64,000 nt of DNA from Prunella strophiata. Lineage: Eukaryota > Chordata > Aves > Passeriformes > Prunellidae. Positions 1 through 35,350 of this stretch are shown in pieces (positions within the stretch are counted from its first letter, which is position 1; every line of letters starts with the position of its first letter). The notes beneath the pieces are model-generated. The model ran no database searches, was not told where the DNA came from, and saw only the letters and a list, made by a program, of their open reading frames with translations. The stretch is taken from NCBI GenBank assembly GCA_036583965.1, contig JAZBQD010000030.1, forward strand, positions 52,515,551 through 52,579,550, in the 5' to 3' direction. The position numbers and the translations under genes are program-made.

Positions 1-3000
1 TATTTCCTCGATGATGTCAGTCATTGGCAGAGGGCTCAGTCCTGCCTCTCCGAAAGAGCACCCTAGGTTTGCTGAAGAAAGACGCGGGCAGCCGGCTTTT
101 GCCTCTCTCTGTAGCTCAAACGAGGATGAGAGGCGATTATTTACGGGGTGTGCAGCAGAGCCAGGAAGTGATGTGCACAACAGCAGTCTCTACAGCCCGG
201 CTCCGCAGCCGCTCCTTTTCATTCGGGACCCGAAGCGATTGGTGCAAAAGAGAGCCAACATTTTGCAGGAAGAGGTGGGGAGATTGTGGAGTAAGTTTCC
301 TCCTCAGCACATACATAAATAAATGAGCTTCTGTTCATTGGCTTGTCTAGGAGAAATCCACCCCCGGCAGGACAGGACAAGGAGGAACCCGGGCTTCAGA
401 CTAGGGTTACTCCAGGAATTCGCTGAATCACAGCTCAAGGGTGGGGTTTTAAAGCCTCTTGAGCAACAAGACGATTTTTTTTGCCAGACTTATGTTAAAA
501 AGTACAAAACAAATCAGCTGTATCATCAGCTTTTACCACCTTTTGTGCAAATGGTAACAAAAGCAATTTAAAAAAATGCACACAAGCATGTTTTTTTAAA
601 TGTCTCACTGAAATACAATGAGTCAAAATGCCATTCCTGGGGCAAAAATCCATAAAATTCTTTACATCAAAGTATTTACGACATTTTCACTTCTTTAAGT
701 GAAGCAAAGTCAGTCCTCTGTGGCTGAGGAGGTACAAAAATCCCCTAAAAGAACAGAAAACTGTTTAACAAGATAGCAGCCCTTGCACTTTACATGCCAG
801 AGGCAAAAATGTGCTGCTGCAACAACTCCCAGACTCGCTTGTGCGAAGAGCAGCTGATGGCAGCCAGCAGAGTCCCAGCAAAGCCAGTGTTTATTTCCCT
901 TCTTTATTGGCTGGGTTTTGCTCCTAAGAGGCTGCTCAGAGGTGTGCAGAGCTCACCTCACAGCAGTAAGGCAGAGCTGCTCTCTAGCCACCTTTATTTG
1001 AGAAGAAATGGGATTCACCCCTGCTTCCCTAGGGGAATTTTTAACACATCTGTGGGAGATGCAGTTTCCACATGACAGCTCCATGTCACAAGCATTGCTG
1101 GGGATGAAGTTCAGCACAGCACGTGGAAGGGACTGCCTGGTCAGCTGGTCACTGAGAGGCACATTTCTTCCTCTGGGGGCAAGATACTTCAGTTTTCCAT
1201 CCTTTACAGAAAGGAAGATGCATGAGGAAAAAAGAACACAAGGAGTCCAGCCCACTTAGGCTACATGGGATTGCAAACCAAACCACATTTTGCAAGATAC
1301 CTCTGTGATAAATGTCTCTTCCATTGTTAACCCACAGAGCTGGTTGGCACCAGAGCCTCCACAAGATTTATGCAGCTTGTGGATGTGTAAGACGGGTTTT
1401 AGCAATTGTGGAATACCAGGTTGGAAGAACCTTGAGGATTAGCTGGTCCAAGAAATCTTTCAAGGCAAAAGCATGGTCTAAAAGAAGCTCAGCACCCTCT
1501 CCAGCCAAATCTTAAGTGTCCCCAGGTGCTGAGGAACACACCATTTCCCTGGGGAGATTATTCCAATGGTGGATTGTTCTCATTGTGAAAAGTTATCCTC
1601 TTGTGTGCAATCAGAATCTTCCCCAGGAGTAAATTGTACCCATTACTGTTCATTTTTTTCCATAGACTCCTTGTAAAAAAGGGATTCTCTATCTCCTCTA
1701 TCCTTTGAATATTGGGACACAGTGATCAGGACTTTCATAAGCCTTTTTTTTTTTCAAGGTTCAACAATAAAATTGTGCAGTGTATGTTCACATGTGATCT
1801 TTTCTAAAACCAGTCTGTACATGCAAAATTGGCAGAAAGCTCCCTAGATGTGGATAAGAAAAGAGAACTGTAATGCACAGTGGATTCTGACCCTTCAGGG
1901 CCCTGCTTGCACACCCTGAAGTGTGTGCTGCTGCCTCAGGGTTATCCTTTCATCCACGTTCTTCACTTTTTAAAATAAATCCTTGATCTGCTTGTTCACA
2001 ATTTTGGAATAACCTTCCCATATTTCATTGTCCTTTAAGATCAGTATAGCTGGTATTTTTTGGACATAACAGTGGGTCGAGTGAATTGTGTCTTGATCTT
2101 TTCATGTTTCTCCTGCCTTTGCTGCTGCTCATCCTCTCTGAGGCTTGGCAGGCAGTGGTGGCACACATCTGTTTCATCTGACCAGACATTCATAGTGTCA
2201 TAATTTCTTTCAAGTAAATCAAAATATAGGTACAGGAAGCAGGAGTGGAGATTCCACCATTCAGTGAATAATTGAGCATTTGAAATATGATGTGATGGAG
2301 TCTTTGATTGCATCATTCCCTCACAATGTACAGAAGAAGGCTGTACTTTTTTTCTTCTAAGGAAAAAAAAAAAAAAAAAGGAAAAGGGAAAGAGAAAAAG
2401 GAAAAAGGAAAATGAAGAAATAAAGCCGGAATAAAGGATGCAACTAAGTACAGTTTTACTGATGATTCCCTTCAGATTTTCTATGGCACAGAATACAGTA
2501 ATTCATGGGCAAATAGAGAAAACTCTGTGTTCTTTTTTTACATGCTTATACCCTATGTATTGAACCTACTTTCTTTCTTCCTGACAATTATTCCAAATAC
2601 AGGGTGCGAACTGTGCCTACAGAACTTATTCCGCCCACAGCTATGTTACAAAAGCATAGTATTTCCAATAAATAATACATAGGAGCAATTACAAGTCTGT
2701 TTAAGATAGAATGAAAGAAAAGAAAGTAAAAGCAGACAAGATGAATTCTGAGTGCATCTATTGCTGGAGCAGAAAGGCCAGGTACTAAATAATTCAGACA
2801 TTTTGTTCAGAGACAAGGACAGCCCCTATTCAAGCTTGTGGACAGAATAAATGTTCTTGTCTTGTGTGTCATATCCCCGAATTCTCAGAAGCAATGCTAA
2901 TTCCATTTATAGTTTCACAGAATTTCAGTCCATTTATTTGTTTGCTGTTTTTATAGGCATGCATTTCTCTGCTTCCTAGATATTCATCCCAAAAAAAGCA

Positions 3001-6000
3001 ATAATCGGTACTTAGTAATCCAGGAGAGAATCCCCCCTCCTTCCCATGTCCCAAGTATTCCAATTACAGGGATTTTGTCCTGATCACAATATTAGCTGAC
3101 ATTTGTTCCAACCTGTGCCACCTCTTTGGAAGGCAGCTGCAAGGAGTCAACCCTTCACAGAGCCAGGAATAGCAGCTGTAGTTCTGGTCCCTGTTGTGAG
3201 TGTTCATCCAAATGGCATCTGCTTGGAACAATAAGCACATCTCAGTCCAGCGAAGGCAGAGTGTGCTTCCCTACCCAGACGTGCTTGTGTCCCTGAGAAA
3301 GGCCACCAAAGCCACCGTGCACCCAGCCCTGCCTGTGCTTCCTGCAGGATCTCCTCACTAGATCATACATGGAAGGACCACCCATGGAGGGCATGTTCAG
3401 ACCAGCAGCTGGTGAGAAAGCCCGCTGGGAGCTGAAGGAGGCCTGGACACGGATGGATGTCTTGACCTGCAGAGCCCACCTGTCCACTGCTGGCAGTCAC
3501 CTTGAAGGGGACTTCTCTGTGCTTGGCCTGTGACAGTTCCTTGTGGACCTGCTGAGATCACTGGATTTGACCCAGCCAGGGACCCCAGGCTAAAACCACA
3601 GCAAAGCCAAATGTGGCAGTTCACACTTAGAGAAGTTTGGCCTTTTTCTTTTCTGCATCCTGCTCCATTCCTCTTGCTCTGCCCCCGATTTCTGGCGTGC
3701 CCGCAGGAAACTCCTGCTAACAGACTCGTGCCAGTTCACTTGGCATGTGCCCAGGAAGCTGCCTGTTCCATCAGGGTCAGTGGGTAGCTGTGAGAGCTGG
3801 CAGCTGAAGGCAAGCTGCTTCCTCCTGAGACTAATTCCCAGAGGCTTGAAACATGGCTTAGCATAGTCTGAAAGTTACACAAGAGAGCCACAGGCTACGA
3901 CATGCCCTAGAAAAGCCTGCCTGCAGTGATGTCTCTTGACAAGATGTCATTGCTTAAAGTTGAGTCAACACCCTGAAGTTCAGAATGACAAGACTCACAA
4001 CAAAAGACACAGCAGATGTTAAGCACTTGCCCTTCAGGTGCCCATCAAGCACTCTGAGAGGCACTGGTATCTCCAGGGCATTCCTGGTGGGGTTAGAAAC
4101 AGGACATCATTGTCATGGTCCAGCTCACCTTGTGGTTGTTTTCCCCTCGTTTCCTGGGACAAACATTTGGTGAAGGGAAATGGCTTTTGGTAGCATAACT
4201 GGCCACAGATAGGCTATCAGCTTTGTGCTTTCCAAAGTTAACTCTTTCCAGTAGGAAATTACTCTAGCTGGAAAGCACAAAAACTCACCTGCTGATACAG
4301 GTGAGTTCCACCTATATCACCCTTGCTGATGCCATGTCACAGTTCCCAAGAGGTCCTTGTCTCTTCTCAGTCCCCTCCTGTCTGGCCTGCTGGGACTCAC
4401 CCCTGTGCACTGGAGGAGGACACAAACATGCCCACGGGTGTGAGATCCTGCTCAACACAGATGCCTGATGGCCAGGGCTGGTGGTGTCCCTGCATGTGTC
4501 CCAAGCCTGCCTGCTCCCTGGCTGGGGACAGTGGGACAGGTCCTGATCATCAGACCCTGAACTGCACCCTGACAACAAGGTGAGTGTGGAGAAATACAGC
4601 ACAGGGCAAAGACTTTTTCCCTCATGTTCTCATCCCTTAGCTGGCAGGTGCTTCAACAGCAGGATGACATAGAAAGGAAAATTATTTGCCTTGCTTTGAT
4701 TTCTGTTTGAATTACTATGTCTTTTGTATATGGCTGTAGAATATTCTTCATAAATATTATTACTCCATTTAGAATTTTATCAGGATGCAAGTCCTCTCTC
4801 TAGACATACTTATTCCAAGTGCTACCCAAACTGTTTTAGTTTTTCCCACATAAATTGGCAAGTGCTCTGTACTCTTCTATGTCACTGAAACTCTCATTCC
4901 AGGTCCTTCTTTGTATGTCTTAAATTTGCAGCTCTCTTCCTCCTTGACCCCTAACATCTTAGCTTTGTCCCCTCAGGACAAACCTTAAAACTAAGCTTCT
5001 TTGGCATCCTTACCTATCTTGACACCCTCATTTCCCTTTCCTGATACTATTCATTAATTCTTCTTCTTATAGTTGGTCTCTATCCCAGCTTAGGTCGTAC
5101 ACTCATCTATGTCCACATGCTGCACACAAGCCATTTTCACCTTAGAAACTAATTAAAATACAGCTCTGATGATTGTGAGAGGCCTTAAGCTCAATTCTTC
5201 ATTATTATTAATGTTTCTAGTTGAAGAGAGAAAAAAAAAAAGTGCAAAAAAATGTGTATGCTTACAAAAACATCAGTGTTACATGTGCCAAAAAAAGGCT
5301 CCTGTATCCTAGTGTTTGCTTCTCCCTCTGTTGAATGTAAAAGCCAGGAAGCAAGGACTGGCTTTTTGGGGGATTTTTTTTAGCATTCCTTTGGTTTCTA
5401 TCAAGAGGAAGCCCTAAAGAGACTATCAAATAATGCTTAACCCTACTTCCTACCTGCACTAAATATAGTATAGGTAATATCTTACCTGTTACATCTATTG
5501 GAAAGTAAAAATTTATACATTGGAGGTATGCTGATGAAATTCATCTCTCCAGATTAGTCTGGAGGAAATCCTGCTTTGCAATATAGAAATCCAGTTCCCT
5601 TTAAGGTGGCCTTCCCTTTTTCCAGTTCCAGAGGAAGAAAATGGGATTAAAAAGACAGTGCAAGCATGGACTTTGTGCAACTTGGCAAGCTCCAGAGCAA
5701 GCAGCAGTCTCACTCTCAGTGCTCCTAGATTCAGGAGGTTGGGATGCAAAGTTTTGTTTAATCGTTTGTTTTTAATATTTGTCTTAGCTTGCCAGTTTAG
5801 GACATTTTATACCAGTAAACAAAAATTTACTGAAAAGATACTGGAAATTATCAACAAGAAAAAAAAGCTACAAACTGTTCTTTACTGCAATTTCTGTTTG
5901 GTAAAATGGAAGAAAGCGACAAAACTCCGTGAAATTTCACAAGTTGCATTTTATCTGTCTGGCCACAGAGTGTCAATGTTTTCCCACAGATTCCTCACTG

Positions 6001-8282
6001 GAGAGCCTACCTCCAGCGGAATCAGCTCCTGCCAAACAGCAGATGTCAGAGTTCCTGCTTGGATTTAGGGGGAGGCCCTCGCCACCCCTTTGCAGGTGGA
6101 TCACTTTGAAACAGGTTTTGCTGAACAGCAGCTCTAGGTTTGTTTTGTGTGCCACAAGAAGCCGATGGTGAGCACTGCAGAACAGAACTGGAGAGAGATG
6201 TCAGCTCCATGCAGGTCACATTTAGCTCCAGATTGTTTTCACCTCAGATTTAGCTGGCATCATATCCTAGGACTCCACAGTTTGAGTGAAAACAGTTAAC
6301 CTACTGATGGAAAAAATGATGTTTAATGAGGAGAAAAACAAGAAACACTTTGAAGAATTTTCTTCCTTTAATATCCTTTGACAGGTCACTGACAGTTGCT
6401 ATCACAACTCTTCACTGTTTGTGGTCACTTACAGAGCTTCAGATACAGAACAAGCACAATCCACAATTAACAAGATCATAAATTCCTGTAAACTTGGGTT
6501 TATCTATGGCTGTGCACACCTTTGTGATCTCTGGGTTTGACAACACATCATTAGGAATGGAATTACAGAATCAGGCTGCAATAGGATTTGGGGTATAATT
6601 CCATGCCAAGCTATTCTCATTTTGAATTTCTAGTGTCCCCACTTTGGTCACTTGAGGAAAGCCCTTCACAGTCACCTGCTACTGCTATCAAGAGATGTAA
6701 ACTGAGGCTGTTAGTGTGAGAGAGAGGGACCAGCACCTGAGCTGGCCCACCACGGCCAGCAACACATATTTTCTGTGGTGTCTTGGGAAACAATTCCTTT
6801 TGCTCTACAAAACCTGTCTCTGAATAGCATTGCTTTGCCTGGTTGGCCTATTTAATGCTTTCATAACACTTCCAGTCGGTCATAACATTTCCAAGATGGA
6901 TATCAGGTTTCATAAGCCTTTTCCTCACAGAAAAAGAAATGTCAGAGAATGGTTGCTTTTTGTTATTGCTGGCTTTTGCAAAAAGCCACACTGAGTGAAA
7001 AAAGAATTGAAACTAGTTTTTTGCAAGATAATAAAATTATTTCTGCTCCACACAGAGCACTTTTGTAGCTGTTTCAGCTGCTCATAAAGCTCAGACACAA
7101 TATAAACTGCCTGCAACTGCTGTTTAAGGACTTATTGCATGATAAAATTAGTGTGAAAACTAACTAGTGATAACTAATAAGAAGAAAAATAAATCCACGT
7201 GAATAAAACACCCCCTGACTTGGAGCTTGTGTTCTGGTGCTCGTTAAAACAATTGTGTTTCTGCATATGGTAACTAAGCAGGGCTGTCCTGCAGAACTAA
7301 AATCACAGTTTTGTTTATGCAGCTCCACCTTTGCACCATCTCCCAGCAATGTCAGGAAAGGCAGCTGTTCTTGACAGACAACTCCTTTGCAAAGCCACAA
7401 ACGCAACCTGAAAACAAATGTTGTGTATGTTCCCTTTCTGGCTCTTTTGGGCCTCCCATGGAGGCACTGATGACACTTTTCCATGTATCTTATTTATGCC
7501 TTTTCTTTCTGTCACTCCAGAATTCCCACAATGTATTCAGCAGTGCTTTCCTGATGCTGGCAGCACAGCAAGCAGCAACTTGGCAGGAAAATTCTCTTTC
7601 TACCCTGGACCTACCACTGTGCTTTCCTTGCCTCATATTCCAGAGCAGAACTTCTCCAGCATCACTGATTCCCTCTCAGAGCAACCCATCCACACTTGAT
7701 CCCTGGGTTATGAAAATTTATTTTTCTTTTATTATTTATTTATTTATTACAGTTTCTTCTTTGAATTTAGCTTTTTCCTAAATTGATCACCCTCAAGAAG
7801 AGATTGATACCTCCAGTGGGCTTGACCTTACTGCTTTGTTTCAGATCTGTCAGCTCTCCACTCCCTGCAACCCCCAGCTGCCTTCTGTCCCACTGTCAGG
7901 GAAAAAAAAAAAAAAAAGTAAATTTTGAGAAATAAGGAAGTAATTTCCTGGTAAAAACTTTGTGCTAACAAAAGACTTCTCTTGGAAATGCCGGTTTCCA
8001 ATCTTCCCTTTCCCGGGGATCTATCTGCAGGTGTTGAAACCGAACAGTGAATGACTAATGACTGTGCAATGCTAAGGTCTAGCAGGGGTTTATAGGCTGC
8101 CTAAATACTTTTGAATGAAGACAAGTCGCATGAGTGACGGTGTCAGAAGACCCTTAGCCCTGTCTCTGGGATGGACTCAGGCCTGGCTGGCGCCAGCCCA
8201 CAGCAGAGCCAGCGGCGGCGATCCCGCCTCAGGCGGGGCCCGGCCGAGCCCCCTCGCTGTGGGTGCGGGGCTGACGGTGCCA
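1..8282. other. left intergenic stretch upstream of RCBTB1
   Basis: No coding exon is recognised on either strand. By mammalian synteny ARL11 would lie to the left, but no ARF-family GTPase motif is visible here. The first ~330 bases are somewhat CpG-richer and end near a GTAAGT at about 291, so an untranslated exon of a neighbouring gene is possible but unsupported. The stretch holds an old CR1 fragment (about 1418-1755), a purine-rich A/G tract (2359-2420), a TTTA microsatellite (about 7726-7750) and an A tract near 7902. The remainder looks like plain non-coding DNA. Confidence 0.6.
1418..1755 (-). mobile_element. old diverged CR1 LINE fragment (3' part)
   Basis: Read on the minus strand this resembles the 3' region of CR1. 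On the plus strand the order of landmarks is the usual reverse-complement CR1 order: a 'ttggaagaaccttgagga' tail near 1420, 'accatttccctggggag' near 1541, then 'attccaatggtggattgtt' near 1560. Similarity is patchy, so it is an old copy. Boundaries are approximate. Confidence 0.65.
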
Positions 8283-8700
8283 TCAGCTCAGGAAGGGCAC
8301 GGAGGTGCTGGAGCGGCTCCGGAGGAGGGCAACGGAGCTGGGGAAGCGTTCGGAGCCCAGTTTTACCAAGAGCGTCTGAGGGAGTTTCGGGTTGAGGGCA
8401 AGGCTCAGCCTGGAAAAAAAGCGGCTCGGGGGGAACCTCATGGATCCCTGCGGCTCCCTGACAGGAGGTGGAGCCAGGTGGGGTCGGCCTCTTCTCCCGG
8501 GTAATTTAGCGGCAGGACAAAGCCTCAAGCTGTGCCAGGGAATTTCCCCAGAGAGCACTGGAATGGGCTGCCCTGGGCGGTGGAGTCACCGTCGGTGGAG
8601 GTGCGTAAGGAAAGGCTGCGCGTGGCACTCAGTGCCATGGCCTGGCTGACACGGCGGTGCTCGGCGGGAGGCTGGACTCTGGGTGATGCCGGGACCATTC
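8283..8700 (+). mobile_element. CR1 LINE 3' fragment next to the RCBTB1 CpG island
   Basis: Successive landmarks follow the CR1 3' end in sense orientation: 'gaggtgctggagcggctcc' near 8301, 'agggcaacggagctgggg', 'gagcgtctgagggag', 'gaatgggctgccctgggcgg' near 8561, 'tggagtcaccgtcggtgga', 'gtggcactcagtgccatgg', and the terminal 'ctggactctgggtgatg'. It is 5'-truncated, as most CR1 copies are, and unusually GC- and CpG-rich for one. Its last ~25 bases match the first part of the minisatellite unit that follows. Confidence 0.85.
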
Positions 8701-8925
8701 CCAAACCCCCAGCCCCCCTATCCCGGCCGGACTCTGGATGATGCCGGGGTCATTCCCAGCCCCCCATCCCGGCCGGACTCTGGATGATGCCGGGGTCATT
8801 CCCAGCCCCGCTATCCCGGCCGGACTCTGGATGATGCCGGGGTCATTCCCAGCCCCCCATCCCCGCCGGGCTCTGGGTGATGCCGGGGTCATTCCCAGCC
8901 GGGGTCATTTCCAGCCCCTCATCCC
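8674..8925 (+). repeat. 46-47 bp minisatellite, about five units
   Basis: Units start at 8674 (55 bp, variant), 8729 (46 bp), 8775 (47 bp), 8822 (47 bp) and 8869 (partial, then a second partial copy from 8901). Each full unit starts GGACTCTGGATGATGCC, continues GGGGTCATTCCCAGCC and ends with a C-rich ATCCCGGCC. Units two to four differ at only a few positions, so the expansion is fairly young. The array lies at the edge of the RCBTB1 CpG island, just 5' of the presumed promoter. Confidence 0.9.
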
Positions 8926-9199
8926 TCTCTCCGCCCCGCCGCCGGGCTCGGGGGGAGCAGCGGAGCGGGGGGCGCGTCACGCGCCCGGCACGCCCGCGGC
9001 GCCCAATGGGGAGCGAGGAGCCGCCCACGTGACGGAGCGCGCGCGAACGGTCAAGAGGGAGGGGGGCTTCCCCCCCCCCCCCCCCCCCCGCTTCCTGCGC
9101 GCTCCCGCGTCCCTCCGGCGAGTCACGTGATGCGGCGCAACTCTGCCCCCCCCCCGCTCCCCTCCCGCCCTGGTCACGTGCGCGGGCGCCGGCGGCGCG

Positions 9200-9324
9200 C
9201 GCGGCCCCGGCGGCCGTGAGGGGCAGCGCGAGCGGCGGCGGCGCGCGGGGGCCGCGGCGGGCGGAGCGGGCGCGCGGAGCGCGGCGGGAGCGGGGAGCGC
9301 GGCGGGAGCTGCCGCGGGCACCGG
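9200..9324 (+). other. RCBTB1: RCBTB1 non-coding exon 1 (5' UTR), approximate 5' end
   Basis: The GC-rich stretch ends at a strong donor, GTGAGC, at 9325-9330. No ATG-led frame fits onto the coding exon at 15500, so this exon would be untranslated and splice to the acceptor before 15454. The 5' end is only a guess from the promoter elements. Confidence 0.5.
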
Positions 9325-32811
<23,487 letters not shown>

Positions 32812-33598
32812 AAAAATGAGGCCGTAAGTTGAGGTGTTCTGTGGGGTTCTTTTTCCAGCTACAACATAACTGTGTGGGTCCAGGCAAGAGTTATGTGGTC
32901 TCTTCCACCACAGAACCTGGAAGGCCACAGTGAAAACAAATGTTTTCAGTGCTCAAGAGTGAACTGTTGTAAAAATGTAAAGCAAAATACTCACTTGCAT
33001 TTAACAAACCTGGATGGTGGAACCAGCTCAAGATTTCAGGCAGAGGAAACGCTGCAGTGTGCAAAGGATTCCGGCCGGTGTTCCGGACTTGCCTTTCCAG
33101 CCTAGGAAATCTCCGTTCTAGCACTGCCTGCTCATATTGACAATTTACTGCTGGCGTTGGAAAATTGTCTGACCTGAGCCACTGAATGATGTCACTTAAA
33201 TCATTAACTCCCTGAGATTATAGAGAAGCAAATGGCATGGTTCTCTCTTCCTGCGTTTGCATGATTGTGAATGAATTGGCCATTTGCTGTGTGTAATTAA
33301 CCAAGTATATCCAGTGCTTCAAGTGTGCAAAAATAACGTATCTTCAAAGCCTACGCGAGTGACTTCGGAGGAAGGAGTTACTAGGAAAACTAATTTGAAG
33401 TAAATCTCTATATTTGGGTATATTTTAATATAAGTTGTAATGTGTACTTTGTGTAATCTGTTCAAGCAATATTTATAATGCTTAATGGAAATAATTCCAC
33501 TCTTCAATGACTTCAGATTACGTTGGTTCCCTTGCAGGAGGAAGGGAAAGCTGGGTGGGATTTTGCTTTTAATTATTGTCTAAATTTAAACTACATGT

Positions 33599-33604
33599 AA
33601 TAAA
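33599..33604 (+). terminator. RCBTB1: proximal RCBTB1 polyadenylation signal AATAAA
   Basis: This is the first canonical hexamer after the RCBTB1 stop, 788 bases downstream, followed by a T-rich TTTTTTGTACC within about 10 bases. Confidence 0.6.
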
Positions 33605-34422
33605 ATTCACTTTTTTGTACCTCTTCACTAGCAAACTTTGGATTTTGAAGAACATTGCAGGCTTTTTGTCTTACATACAGCATCTAAGTTGCATAATTTA
33701 AAAAACTTCATCAAAACAACAAAGGAAAACCCAAATAAAGAACAAATAAAACCAAAACCCAACTCACCCAATAATCTGGCTTTCACTGTGCCTGACAAAA
33801 TACCTGTACAGGATCTTCATTTGAGAAGTTCACAAATTTCTTTTAGGCACTAATTTTAGACCTCAGTGGTTTGCTCTATGGATCTGACTTTTTATACGAA
33901 GTCATCCTTAAGTGGCTGTAACCCTTCACAAAGTAAGTATGGACCATCCTTGTCATTCTTACTGTGTTTAATAACAGAGCTTGTTAATGCATTTTTGGCT
34001 TTTTTTAGGCTGAGTGGCACTCAAGTCCTGGCCTTGGGCAGTAAACTGGTGATGTTTCTAAGCCCAGAAGGGCAGCAGACTTGAACTCTGTAAGCAATTA
34101 AAATTACTGTTATTTTGTTAAATCAGGCACATCTTATAGTTCAAGGGCTCATTTTGAATGCTGTTATTCTGTGCTTATCCATCCCCACCTTCCTACAGAA
34201 CAAGCTCAAGTGAGGACTTCCAGGTGATGATGGAGAGAGTAGAGCTGTTCTAACAGGAGGTCACATGTGTCACACCAAGTGGTGTTTGCCAGCACTCTGC
34301 TTGGCCCTCAGCCAAGGGCTGGGTAAAGCATGGACTGACAGCATTCCCCCTTCTTGCCATGTCCTGTGCAGCAGCTTAGGAACAGGGAGCACAACTCCAC
34401 ACACAGCTCCTTTAAAAAATGT

Positions 34423-34433
34423 TTTATTTTATT
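34423..34433 (-). terminator. PHF11: PHF11 polyadenylation signals (two overlapping AATAAA on the minus strand)
   Basis: TTTATT occurs at 34423-34428 and again at 34428-34433 on the plus strand. Reading from the PHF11 stop at 35211, these are the first canonical hexamers on the minus strand, about 780 bases downstream. Cleavage would fall near 34400. Confidence 0.65.
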
Positions 34434-34657
34434 AACTTAGCCTGTTGTGGCTAAACAATGCTTTTCTGTATTCAAACAGTATTTTAAAGACAAAACACAT
34501 GAAAGTTGAACCCTTTCTTAATGGAGAAAGGAAGATCAGTCACTGTTTTGCTCCATTTGGCATTGCACCTGTTCTGGGTATAATGCCTAATCCTTTCTGG
34601 TCTGGCTGTAAACACTGCTTTACTGCTGCCATTACAGCAGCTACAGCTTGACCTGTC

Positions 34658-34663
34658 AATAAA
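34658..34663 (+). terminator. RCBTB1: possible distal RCBTB1 polyadenylation signal AATAAA
   Basis: Canonical hexamer followed by a T-rich stretch (TTTTGGCTTTTT). If used, the RCBTB1 transcript would extend past the likely PHF11 cleavage site. Confidence 0.4.
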
Positions 34664-35210
34664 GAATATTTTGGCTTTTTAAATTAAACTCCTGTTTATA
34701 ATCCAGAAGGCTTCTTTGAGTGCAAGTTCTGCTCATTTATCTTTTTTGGGAAAGCCAAAGCAGCACTGTGATCCTTCAAGCATCACTGTCTAGACACAGA
34801 CAGCAAGGCAGCTACTGAACAGCCAGGAGAGGGCTCCCACAGTTTAAGTGACTTTAGCAAGTGTTCTGTGGCAGCTGAACACTCCCTTGGCTTTGAGAAA
34901 AAAAGTCTTCCCTGCAGGGTTCTGTTGAGTTTTTGCAAAAGCTAAATTTAGTTTATAACACTCATTTATATTCCATTGTGCAATATAAATGGAAATTTAT
35001 AGTGGAACCAGGGAAAAATTTGAAGATGAAAATTTGAAAACTTGAAGAACTTTTCATTATTGCAACAGTGAGGTATAAAAATGAGTATAACACCACATTC
35101 TTGCAGCTGTTCAGCCCTCATCTTGGGGCTGGGGAAGTGGGCACTGACCAGACTTCTCTATGGTTTTTATCATTAGAAAATACTAACAACTGCACCATCA
35201 CAGAGAGGGG

Positions 35211-35350
35211 TTACTCAGACACTGTACTGGATGTACTGGCCATGTTCTCTGGAGCAGGAAGGATGGCTTCTTTTAAGTCTTGCAGTAGCTCAATCTTGTG
35301 ATCCAGTCTTTTTTTGTTTTCCAGAAGTTGCTGGATTTTTTCTTCTGTTC
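35211..35350 (-). CDS. PHF11: PHF11 coding exon 9 (terminal)
   Basis: 140 bases ending at TAA (35213-35211). Acceptor TTTCATAATAG. It encodes a coiled-coil-like segment EEKIQQLLENKKRLDHKI and ELLQDLKEAI, then a short Ser/Thr-rich tail ASTSSTVSE. Human PHF11 likewise has ELLQDLKQ followed by a Ser-rich end. Confidence 0.92.

Larger units (their letters stand above)
32812..34685 (+). other. RCBTB1: RCBTB1 3' UTR (alternative ends)
   Basis: It starts after the stop at 32811. The first plus-strand AATAAA is at 33599-33604 with a T-rich stretch after it. More AATAAA hexamers lie at about 33734 and 33745 inside an A/C-rich tract, and one at 34658-34663. The 3' UTR could therefore end near 33625 or run on to about 34685. 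The sequence does not say which is used. Confidence 0.55.
34400..35210 (-). other. PHF11: PHF11 3' UTR
   Basis: It spans the stop codon to the overlapping AATAAA pair. AT-rich and without an ORF. Its distal part overlaps the longest possible RCBTB1 3' UTR in antisense. Confidence 0.6.

Noticed and set aside
1..330. Two overlapping ~100-codon frames at the left edge
   Set aside because: No family recognised, two frames equally open, and no supporting splice context besides one GTAAGT. Could be an untranslated exon of a neighbour, but this is not supported.
1..8000. Expected neighbour ARL11
   Set aside because: No GTPase motif such as GLDSAGKTT or NKQ was seen in any frame, so the gene must lie outside the window.
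8674..8925. CRISPR-like direct repeat array
   Set aside because: Units are contiguous without unique spacers and the context is vertebrate; it is a minisatellite.
8738..9130. Repetitive 130-codon open frame starting in the first minisatellite
   Set aside because: Product only reflects the tandem DNA repeat and poly-C run; no start context or splice evidence.
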